Shown in pieces: positions 55,351 through 64,000 of a stretch of DNA of 64,000 nt. The position numbers and the translations under genes were made by a program. The notes beneath the pieces were generated by a model. The model was not told the DNA's origin. It was given only the letters and a program-made list of their open reading frames with translations, and searched no databases. The number at the start of each line of letters is the position of its first letter. The first letter of the stretch is position 1. Source of the stretch: Blepharisma japonicum (lineage: Eukaryota; Ciliophora; Heterotrichea; Heterotrichida; Blepharismidae); assembly GCA_949751835.1 (NCBI GenBank), contig CATKHK010000077.1:124001-188000 (forward strand). The letters run 5' to 3'.

Positions 55351-56163
55351 AAAATATTGGAAAATTAGAATAGCTTTCAGGCAAAATATCTAAATAAGGC
55401 TTCCACCTGCTTTCTTCTTTTGCTTTTTCCTGCAATATAAACGAAGATAAAAAGGAATGTTTAGGAGACAACAAATTTAAATTACCGCAACCATATTTTG
55501 GCCAATTGGAGTCGTTTTTGTCATTTACAATGTAATTATATGAGATCTTGGAATAACCACAATACACTCATTTTTAGCCATAAAAGTTGTGTGGGGACTC
55601 CTCTATAATCTTTCGAATAAAACCTTAACTTTATTTTCGGAAATTTTGCTCCACCTTCAATCAGCCAATTAAACAGGTTTTCGAACTTTTTCCTTTCTGG
55701 ATGGTCCAAAGGAAGTGCTGTCTCAATCTCCATATCAGCTTCGATTTCTTTTTTTAATACTAATAACTCTGGAAACTCAGGGTTAATTGCAAACCCACGA
55801 TGTGCATAATCAAGTGCTTCTTGGAATCTGCATAATTCCCTGTGAGTAACTGCCATACGATAGTATAGAAATTGCCCGAGGATGACGCTATCTTGCGCCA
55901 TCCTCGGGCAATTTGTATAGCCTTTATTTCAGCTGGGTCAGTTTCTATAGCTTTGGCAGAATCTATGATTGCGTCTTCATAGTGGCGAAGCTCTATATAA
56001 GCTGATGCTCGATTAGTCAAAAGTATGACATGCGCCGGGTCTAATTCAAGACCTTTTGTGTATAATTCAAGAGCCCTTGAAAATCGTGCATGCTGAAATC
56101 AGAGTTACCTTTTTCTTTGAAGGATTCTAGAGTATCTCGCTTCTTTTTGCCTTTGCCACCCAT
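55351..56163 (-). pseudogene. decayed partial copy of the TPR-SET gene
   Basis: Starts like the source (MGGKGKKKRDTLESFKEKGN) at 56163. It loses the frame in the first TPR through a missing A, is interrupted by the palindromic insertion at about 55866-55919, has further small indels, and ends inside the SET domain (SYSNFPIF) where it meets kelch sequence. It lacks the catalytic half of SET and cannot be functional. Confidence 0.88.
55866..55919. mobile_element. TA-flanked palindromic insertion (MITE- or IES-like), about 54 bp
   Basis: Absent from the source copy (cgatagtaaccttt at about 4745-4758), present here as cgatagta...tagccttt, with TA on both sides. The insert is a nearly perfect inverted repeat: arms aaattgcccgaggatg (55869-55884) and catcctcgggcaattt (55899-55914), continued by acgc/gcgc around the loop tatctt. 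The arms are far richer in GC than their surroundings. TA target duplication plus short inverted arms fits a Tc1/mariner-type MITE, or a germline-limited internal eliminated sequence retained in macronuclear DNA. Confidence 0.75.
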
Positions 56164-56261
56164 TTTTAGCACTTTTATGGAAGAAAGTAATAGAAGTTCA
56201 AGAGAAAGCAAAATTTTTTAGAAAAATTATTCTTGAAACAATTGATATTAAGTTACGCTTT

Positions 56262-58211
56262 CTAAAATATAAAGCATTTTTCTTTATCCTTTTCACCTTT
56301 AGCCTTTTTTTCATATCTTTTAAAATTTTTTTGATGACTCCCAGTTATCGCAATCCTTTGAAGACCAACTTCACCTTCATTTTTATGCAAATTGCTTGTG
56401 CTCCCGATAGTCACTGCTCTTTGTATCATATTTTCTATAACATTTTCTATAACATTTTCTATAACATTTTCTAAACATGGTACTTTTGCAGGCGCGCTCT
56501 CATACGTAGGCTTCTTCTTCAGAATTTTATATGTTTCTACCTTCATAGCCATTCCAGTCCCGAACACCGAAATTGCTAATTTTTTAGTCTGCATATGGTT
56601 GCATAAGAAATCATCTACAAGCACACTAGTAAATTGCTCCTTATAGTTAAAATTAGGACGTTCTGAATAGCCAGGAAATACATTGGTTCTTCGAATCCCA
56701 AGGCCTGGGAAATGGTACTCACAATATACATCATTTGCATGGGACAAAGGAATATTTCAAGCATCATGGATTTCGACTCGGAAATTTATGAGGGATCCTA
56801 TAAGTTCTTCAGGGGTTTCTGGGCCTTCGTCTAGGTAGTTGCCGTCTTCGTCAGTAGGGACAATATTCATTTTAAGAAGCCCTGCGTCTCCTCCACTTGT
56901 GCTGATTATGAGGATGTTAAAAGGGTTATCAAAAAGTAGCCCTAGGGGTTTTAAAGAATAATAGCCTTTCCCAAGTAAATTTTCTTCTGGAGGATCCCAT
57001 AGTGGGTCTTCTTCAGGGGACGGATCAGTTTGTTCGTCTAGCATTTCTCTGAGCATACAAAGCCTATCTTCGAATTTTTCTACATCTCATAGCCAAATTA
57101 AGCCATAATCTTGGTTTTGTACTTCTACTTTGAGCTCTTTTTCCCAATAATCAGGCTCCAGGTCTTCTTCTTTTTCGACCTCATCAGGAAGAATATTGAT
57201 GATTTTTACATTGAATTTTACATGTCGGTTTAAATCGGTTGTTATTAAATTGGCTTCGTTCACAAGTGGGAAAAGTTTTGCAAGTCGCGAATGAAGCTGG
57301 CGTTTTTTGCTTATTGGCTCAGGCTCTGGAGGGACTTCAGCGGCTGAAACAGGTTCTTGTGGAGGCTCAGCTGAATTTTCTTGATTTTCAAGGTGTGTTT
57401 CAGGTTCAGCTACAATATCATTTTTAGGCTCTTCTTGAGGAGGAATTGAAGCTGTTTTTGTTAAAAGTGGGGTTGGAGGCTGCCAAGGTAGCTGCCGTAA
57501 ATCTTTTTCTAGCCCTAATATTTGGGCTTCGTATTTCTCTTCCATTGCAAATTCATAGTCAATGTCTTTTTCTTTGTATTTTGAGTCTTCTCCAGGTCTT
57601 TTGAATAAATAAATTTGGTTAGTCCCTATGATGATTCTGTCCAAGTTCTTAAGAATTATTTTTTCAATAACTTTTTGACCGTTTACATATAAATATTCAC
57701 TGCAAGAAGGATCTATAGGTTCTAACGTGATATTTTCATTTTTATCTTTATCAAAAATGCAATGTCTTGGCCTAATACTACAATTCGCAATAATTATATC
57801 CGGTTTGGGAATTCCAACTTTTCTACCCACAACTAATGGCACACTATCAAAATTATGGACAACTTTGCCAGAAAGCAAATAATCTTCATTAAGATTCGTA
57901 AGATGAGGGCCAGACCTATCAATTTCTGGTTCAAATTCTTCTTTAACAGTATCTCTTTGCTGCTTCCAGCTTATTCTTTGTGCAGATGAAAATTTCTCAT
58001 TTTCTTCTAGCTGTTCTCTTAGCTCATACAAATCTGATAGCGATTTGTTTTCTGGATTTGGTGAAGTTGTTAAGGGGCCAGGAAGATGCCCAGATTCAGA
58101 TGCGGTTTTCATATGAGCTGAGAGATGGATATCACATGAATAAACAGGAGGATTTGTGCATGGGCAAACAATTTCCACCTTATTTTCGCAGTGGTCGTTT
58201 CAGCACTCCAT
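56262..58211 (-). CDS. chimeric gene: kelch-family zinc module fused to kinesin FHA/C2/CaaX tail
   Basis: An uninterrupted frame of 649 residues with TGA=Trp. Residues 1-63 (MECWNDHCENKVEIVCPC ... KSLSDLYEL) are the zinc module and start of the coiled coil of kelch gene 11, including its start codon. From there it continues in frame as REQLEENEKFSSAQRISW, the kinesin coiled coil. The FHA domain (VVGRKVGIPKPDIIIA) follows, then the Pro/Glu-rich linker, the C2-like domain (NFRVEIHDAWNIPLSHAN) and the CaaX-like end KCFIF. There is no motor domain. The frame stayed open although the neighbouring SET copy decayed, which hints at selection or at simple luck. Compared with its kelch sisters, nine codons are missing after SPNPENK. 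A VIEN repeat is expanded. Confidence 0.85.
56431..56478. repeat. 12-bp tandem repeat expansion in the chimeric ORF
   Basis: ttttctataaca is present three times and once partially. The kinesin source (about 5262-5290) has a single unit and a partial one. It encodes repeated ENVI-type residues and keeps the frame. Confidence 0.8.
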
Positions 58212-59080
58212 TTTTATAAGTAATCTACAAAAATTAAAAGCCTAATTAAACTACTGATATCATTCATGGTTAATAGTATAAGTCTTGGCAATTGACTACA
58301 CATCAAGAAACCGAGAAAATAAATTTACAGTTACAAGATGACAACTCAGAATTCGAGAAAAGAAATTAAAGATGTTCAATTACCAAGATTAACAAAATTT
58401 TTATTATTTCTAATATTTTTAACTATTTTAAAAGAGATCTTTGTCTTTCACATACATATGTTATATTAAATATTTATTTTATTTAGTAAAAAGTATTTAA
58501 TTATGTTAGCCGACTCAAGCAAATATGATATTGTCTCATTTAATAAATTAATTGTGATGGAAGATATTAGCATAGATTTGCCACATTCGTTTAATTCAAA
58601 GTCAATCCCTGCAATATGAGAACCAGAAAATTTGATTGCAATTGAATGGAAAATACTTTTGCCAAGCATAAGATCCAAATTATTTCAAATCAATTTTTAA
58701 CAAATCGGCGAAAAGGAGCTCTCATACGAATTAGTAGAAGAACTGGCAATCCAAGTTCATAAAGAAATCAGGAATGAAAATATTAACTAGTTAGTTTTTA
58801 AAAAGAATCAAAAGAAAAGAATGTTGATAGATTAAATAAGATGCAGAGCTATCCATTAAAAAAAAAAACTCAATTAGGTAAAAAATAGAAGGCTTATTAT
58901 ATTTAGTTGAAATTAATGAAGAATTATTATATATTGGTGAATTGCACATAGCACAATGCAATAGAAATTATGGTTAAATAAAGTTAGAATTCCTTAAGTA
59001 ATTACAAAATTTCAAAAAAAGCCTGCAAAGCTATCTCGCTGTGTCAAATTCTTATAAATTATTGCTTGAATAGAAATTGA
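58212..59080. repeat. array spacer type B, copy 2
   Basis: Copy of 47708-48627. It keeps the plus-strand remnant MEDISIDLPHSFNSKSIPAI, WEPENLIAIEWKI (starting near 58559), in a frame that closes soon after. This places the promoter side of kelch gene 11 and of the chimeric ORF in a typical array context. Confidence 0.7.
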
Positions 59081-59293
59081 AGATTGAAATAATGGCATTA
59101 AATGATAAGAATGATTATGAATATTAAGTGCTCCCTTATCGTTACGAAATATAATTTTAGCTCTAAAAATTAGTACAGCGGGAATGTTAATAGATGCTTA
59201 TCTGCTGCATATTAGATAAATTAATGCTGAACTTTAAAATTACATTTGAACTTAAAGAGTTAAAATGGTTTAAAATTACATAGTAAAAGTTTG

Positions 59294-60504
59294 TTAAATT
59301 ATTTTAATTTTCTGAATTTTCTTTCCTCTAAAATCAAACTCATACAAATTATAATTGCTTAAAGCAAAATAGACCTTATTGTGTCATAGCACTCTGCACT
59401 CCATAGCTGGACTATTTTCATTTTCTGAGCTTCCTAATACCCTCCAGATCTTCCATTCATAATTACTTTCATAAATATTTCCACCTGCTACTATCAAATA
59501 ATAGTTTTCCTTATTTCCACATAATATTTTGTTATAGTTTGCTTGAACATTTTGAAATTCAGTGTAATTATTTTGAATTATATCTAATAATATATCTTTT
59601 AGTGCTCCCTTCCAGATAATAAAATTTTATTTTTTCTGCAAATACAAGATACAAATGAAGAAGGTGCTGGCAAAGAGTTTAAATTTTTTCATTTTTTATT
59701 TGCCAAACCATAACTGAATGCCGAGGTTGTAGGCATGGCTATTCATCCTCCATAAATATAGACGCGATTCTTTATAACAAATCGAACTAGAAGCTACCAG
59801 CTAACTGGAGCATTCATTACCTGGCTTACAATGTTATTTTCATCAATAATAAATGCAGCACTAGGAAATAGAACGTAATTTCCAAAGCAAAAAATCGAAT
59901 TTCCAGGGATTAAACACATTGATATACACTGGCTTTGGGAGTAATCCGTTTTGCAATCTTCATTGTGCGATCTCTAAATACCGTAAATTGATCTGATTCA
60001 TCTCTAATACGTTTTTTAATTATTTTTCCTTCGTCATTGATAAAAAATTTTGACTCATCGAAAATGTCAAAAAATTCTTGAACCTTTTCATTGATTCTTC
60101 TGGCTTTAGTGTCAAAATTCTATTGATCTTGCTATTATTTAGTTTCGACATAACTTCTAATGAGTTTATTAGAGAAATCATCTCATAGTGGCTTTGAATG
60201 ATTTCTTTAAATGAATTCAGTGTAATTTTTATTTTCTTTTTGAGAAATTTGATTTGCATTGATAAATCTGAAATAATTTTTCGCCTTAATTCGTAAAGTT
60301 TTGATAGTGACATGTGAAGATAGTCAGTAAATGCTTTTTTAGTTATCGGATTTGGTATAATTGATAAAGACTCAGGCTTATGACAAAGTATAGAAGAGAT
60401 TTTAAGATGCCCGCTAAAATATAAATCACATGAGTAAACTGAGGGGTTGTCCATGGGCATACATATTCCAACTTGTTCTCACAATTTTATTTTCAACATT
60501 CCAT
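59294..60504 (-). pseudogene. kelch-array gene 12, decayed copy of subfamily b
   Basis: Recognisable over its full length against gene 3: MECWK at 60504, coiled coil SDLSMQIKFL, first blade NSIFCFGN, later blades and the end near 59294. A stop already in codon 6, a deletion near 59,950 and several frame changes make it a clear pseudogene. The best open piece is 60020-60460. Confidence 0.82.
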
Positions 60505-61146
60505 TTATATTTATGACATTAAAACGTTTTTAAATACCTTCATCCCCTCAACTTTGAGAAAAACAAGTGTTTTTGTTTAGATATATTTTTTATTTATATT
60601 AATTTATATATACAATTTTTTTAATTTGTGTAAATTTGAAAGAAAATAACGAAAAATTAGAAGAAATCGATTAGATAATTAATTTCTTCATATTTCCTTA
60701 ACTCTTGCTATTTCAAATCACATTTAACTTTTTTGAGATCAATAGAATTGATTCTTAAATTTGATTCGGGTAAAGTGTTTAAATTATCACATGCAAGCAT
60801 ATCAAGCGGCTGCCAATATTTCATTGAATCTTTTGTTATCAACATTTGGTTACTTATAAATCATAAACTGAACTAGAAGTCATATCAGTCTTATGAAAGC
60901 TAATCTGGCAATAAATTAGCAATTGATTTTCTCTTATTGATAGCACTCTGAGATAGTCATTAAAAATCTGATCAGCAATTTAGCCAGATTTATTTAAATC
61001 TAAAGTAATTATTTCTTTGATTATAGCAAGCTATTGATTTGTACACTTAAAAAAATAAATATTAGATATGGCATATAATCAGTGACATGAAATCTAAGAT
61101 TTAAAAATATTGCTAATTATTCTTTATAACTTTAGTTGTTTATCTT
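60505..61146. repeat. array spacer type C, copy 3
   Basis: Third copy of the spacer seen at 42152-42796, again between a subfamily-b relic and the 3' end of a subfamily-a gene. Confidence 0.75.
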
Positions 61147-62403
61147 TTAAATTGTTTTGATCTTTTTGCATTTCTTTTTCTTCATATCAAATTCATATAA
61201 ATTATAACTTCTAAAAGCAAAATAAATTTTATTTTGCCATGAAACTCTGCATCCAATTAAGTCTCTAACTTCAGTTTCTGAGCTACCTATCGTACCCCAG
61301 GCTCTTCATTCATGGCTTCCTTCATAAATATATCCGCATAATTCTATTAAATAAGTATTTTTATCATTTCCACATACAATTTTTATTTTTTCTGATTGAA
61401 TGTTATGCAACTCAATGTAAATATTTTGAATAATTTCATAGCAATAGATCTTTGAGTGCTGATAACCAGATAGTAATATTTTATTATTTTTAGCCATGCA
61501 TGACACACTTGAGGACGGAACTGGCAAAGGATTTAAGTTTTTTCATTTGTTTTCTAATAAATTATATCTAAATGCATTATTTACACAAGCACTTCCAGTG
61601 AATCCTCCAAAAATATAAACACAGCTATTATAATAAATAGAGCCACTGAGATACAGACTATGCTCTGCATTAACTACTTGTTTAACATTATTATTCGATT
61701 CAATAATAAATGCAGTATTTGTAATTGGTTTATTTCCATAGCAAAAAATTGAGTTTCCAGGAATTAAGCACATTGCTATGTAATGACTTTTTGGACTATC
61801 CAATGATATATTGAATTCAGTTGATGAGTAATCATTTAAATCAGTTTGCACAATTTTTGTGGAATTATTACGAAAAAGTATAAATCTATTTGATTCTTTT
61901 ATAAAAGACTCTATTGTTAATTTCCCTTCATCATCTATAAAGAAATTAGACCCATCAAAAATATCAAAAGAATCTTTAAGGAGACTAATGGCTTTTTCTG
62001 GCTCTGAAGCCAGCATCTCATCTATTTTAGTCTTGTTAAATTTTGATATGGCTTCTGTTAGCTTTATTTCAGATATTATTTTGAGCTGCTTTTTTATAGA
62101 TTCGTCGAACGATTCCAATGTAATTTGCATTTTCTCATTAAGTTGCTTAATTTGCATTGAAAAATCTGAAACAATTTTTCTCCTTAGCTCATACAAATCT
62201 GATAGCGATTTGTTAAGACAAGCAATAAGAGCTCTTTTTGTTTCTGGATTAGGTGAAATTGTTAAGGGAGCTGGAATATGCTGAGATTTAGTTGCAGTTT
62301 TTAGATGAGCTACGAGATGCATATCACACGAATAAACAGGTGGATTTGTGCATGGGCATGCAAATCCTAACTCATTTTGGCAGTGGCCTTTTCAGCACTT
62401 CAT
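61147..62403 (-). CDS. kelch-array gene 13, intact (subfamily a)
   Basis: 418 residues, start MKCWKGHCQNELGFACPC and end KKKKCKKIKTI. Coiled coil SMQIKQLNEKMQITLESFDE; blades VYIFGGFTGSACVNNAFRYN and LLSGYQHSKIYCYEII. The zinc-module Cys and His residues are all kept, and the TGA codons fall at the family's Trp positions. Closest to the frame-shifted gene 6 in its N-terminal region (MHLVAHLKTATKSQHIP). Confidence 0.8.
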
Positions 62404-63239
62404 TTTATAAATTAATGCAACAATCAATAGCCTAAGTAAGCTACCGATATCATTTATGGTATCAGTATAATTATTGACAATTGACTATAAATTTCACATG
62501 GAAAGAAACTAAGAAAAGAAATTTACAGTCAACAATGACAGCTCAGAACTCTAGAAAAAGAAATTAAAATTATTTAATTACCAAGATAACAAAATTTTAA
62601 TTATTTCTAATACTTTAACTATTTTCAAAGAGATTTTTGTCTTTCACATGCTTATGCTATCATGAAAATTTATTTTATTTACTTTAACTAGTAAAAGTAT
62701 TTATAAATAATGAATTTGTTAGCGATTCAAACAGATATAATATTGTCTCTTAATATGAATTTCCTTTGATAAAATATGCAAACATAAATTTATCAGCATT
62801 CCCTTTAATTCCAAATCGCTGTAATATGAGACCCATAAAATTTAATGGCAGCTGAATAGAAAATATTTTTGATATCAAAAAATGCATCATAATATCCAAA
62901 TTATTTTGAAAGCCAATTTCTCAACAAAAAGAGAAAAGGATGAAAGCTTTCATATGAATTAGGAGAAGAATTGGCAGTCAAAATTCAGGAAGAAAATATT
63001 AGCTAGTTATTTTTAAAAAAAATCAAAAGAATGGTGGGTACAGCTTTAGTTAGATGCAAAAAAGATAACTCAATTAGGCCAAAATTAAAGGCTTATCTTA
63101 GTAAGTAAAAGCTTTATATTTAGAAAAGAAATGAAGATATTATTAATACTGATGAATTTCACATAGTAATGTAATAGAAACTATGGTTGCACTAATGTAA
63201 GAATTTCTTATTCTAAATTACAAGATTTAAAATAAAAGC

Positions 63240-63967
63240 CTGCAAAGCTATCTCGCTGTGTCAAGTTCATCAACATATTACCAAACTCAATTTCAATGTC
63301 AGAACAGATTTTTAATGGGTAAAATATGGAGTTTTCTGATCAACTCTCCATTAATATTTACCTCCGGAAATAGTTTATTTTCAAGAGAAATCGGATTACT
63401 TACAATATATTTTGAATTTTTTTAGTATAAACCTGTTTATTAAACATCGGTAAATGCTCTCACAAAGTCCCTCTATTTTGCAATATAATTCTCCTTTAAG
63501 TTTTTTGTCTAATAGTCACAGATTTTCATCAATCAATTTATCCATAGATTTATTCAGTCTAATACTATTCACCTATGCGGATTTATCATTTACTAAAATT
63601 TTATAAAAATTTCTCAACGAATAAAGATCTGCTATTAATTTTTAGCAATTTCACGTATTCTCTGTCTCTTTTAGTTGCAAAAGGATAACTATCTTCTAAG
63701 GACTTAAAAACGGAACTTCATATGAATTGAATCAAATGATTTATTGCGTTCACTATATAATGAAAGATCAGGAGAAATAGAAGGAGTCTTCTTAACACTA
63801 AGATTCAAAACTTGAGCAAATTTAGCAGAAATATTGTTTTTATGCTATTCAAATAGCGTTCTTCCATCACTTAGTGCTCTTAGGCCATTACGAAGCATAA
63901 TTAATCCATCATCCCTATTATCTTCTAAATAATTTGCTTTAATACCATTAATAGAGTTCTGATAGCG
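63240..63967 (-). pseudogene. decayed unknown gene in spacer A, copy 3
   Basis: The same minus-strand remnant as in the other two type-A spacers (e.g. the tract reading NKSMDKLIDENLWLLDQK, with TGA as Trp). It continues beyond the window. Several breaks; family unknown. Confidence 0.4.
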
Positions 63968-64000
63968 ATGGCGCGGAATGGCGCCATCCTCAGAAAAGCT
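63968..64000. mobile_element. start of a palindromic insertion sharing the 55,866 core
   Basis: At 63967 the spacer should continue tgatttaaac, as in its two sister copies. Instead it reads gatggcgcggaatggcgcc then atcctcagaaaagct. The inner part is an inverted repeat (gatggcgc/gcgccatc) and shares gcgccatcctc with the right arm of the 55,866 palindrome. The element is cut by the window end, so its full structure is unknown. Confidence 0.5.

Larger units (their letters stand above)
55349..58022. repeat. inserted 2.67-kb copy of the kinesin/TPR-SET region
   Basis: Copy of 4236-6834 in the same orientation, inside kelch gene 11. Left junction: kelch ...ttgaaaaat joins aaaatattgg of the SET gene. 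Right junction: kinesin ...ctgttctcttag joins kelch ctcatacaaatctg. Each side shares only a few bases (about aaat; cttag) between the two parents, as in end-joining or template switching. The copy differs from its source by scattered substitutions, small indels, a 12-bp repeat expansion and a palindromic insertion. Confidence 0.92.
62404..64000. repeat. array spacer type A, copy 3 (runs out of the window)
   Basis: Matches 44056-46441 until about 63967. There the homology stops and a short GC-rich palindromic sequence begins. About 230 bp near its left end (the text around 44,330-44,480 of copy 1) are missing here. Confidence 0.8.

Noticed and set aside
55863-55921. The palindrome as a transcription terminator
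   Set aside because: It lies inside a decayed coding copy, is missing from the source locus and has TA borders. Insertion is the simpler explanation.
1-64000. tRNA, rRNA, CRISPR array or telomere repeats
   Set aside because: No cloverleaf with a convincing T-arm and no conserved rRNA tract was found by eye. There is no regularly spaced short repeat, and no telomeric repeat at either end.

Overview
The window is nuclear DNA of a heterotrich ciliate, most probably macronuclear Blepharisma or a close relative. Two features of the sequence point there. First, many conserved proteins (SPT5, kinesin, TPR-SET, CEP350-like, CPBP protease, SPC24, the whole kelch family) read through in frame only if TGA codes for tryptophan, with TAA and TAG as stops. 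Second, several genes carry GT...AG introns of only 15 or 16 nucleotides. The DNA is AT-rich, genes are compact, and neighbouring genes can be separated by as little as 2-12 bp. No telomeric repeat is visible at either end.

Positions 1-35,780 are an ordinary gene-dense eukaryotic region. In order it holds: a C2H2 zinc-finger protein; an unknown spliced gene; a TPR-SET methyltransferase; a kinesin-3-like motor with FHA and C2-like domains and a CaaX tail; a mu-class-like GST; a spliced LRR protein; a 1,378-residue CEP350/TRM-like scaffold; a spliced CPBP (CAAX-like) membrane protease; a membrane-anchored pepsin-like protein without its first catalytic Asp; an SDR dehydrogenase; DRC4/GAS8; a KICS2-like protein; SPT5; a POLD3-like protein; a SPC24-like kinetochore protein; a FAIM-domain protein with a DLF-rich tail; a U1A/U2B''-like snRNP protein; an unknown protein with a possible CaaX end; AP-2 mu; syntaxin 5 (with a one-base frame problem); an AK9-like multidomain adenylate kinase; and an unknown basic protein. 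Cilium, trafficking, mitosis and transcription functions are mixed, with no operon logic.

Positions 35,780-64,000 are a tandem array, all on the minus strand, of one lineage-specific family. Its members are about 410-423 residues, with an N-terminal Cys/His zinc-binding (B-box-like) module, a coiled coil and a C-terminal kelch-like propeller. I count six intact copies, three with one frame-breaking change or insertion, one split by a foreign segment, and three decayed or truncated relics. The spacers are themselves repeated (three kinds) and hold decayed, co-duplicated gene fragments.

The most striking event is at 55,349-58,022. A 2.6-kb copy of the kinesin/TPR-SET region (source about 4,236-6,834) has been pasted into one kelch gene. 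One junction made an uninterrupted 649-codon chimeric reading frame (56,262-58,211): kelch-family zinc module plus the kinesin FHA/C2/CaaX tail, without a motor. The TPR-SET part of the same copy is decayed and contains a TA-flanked palindromic insertion of about 54 bp that the source lacks. A sequence sharing the core of that palindrome appears at the very end of the window.
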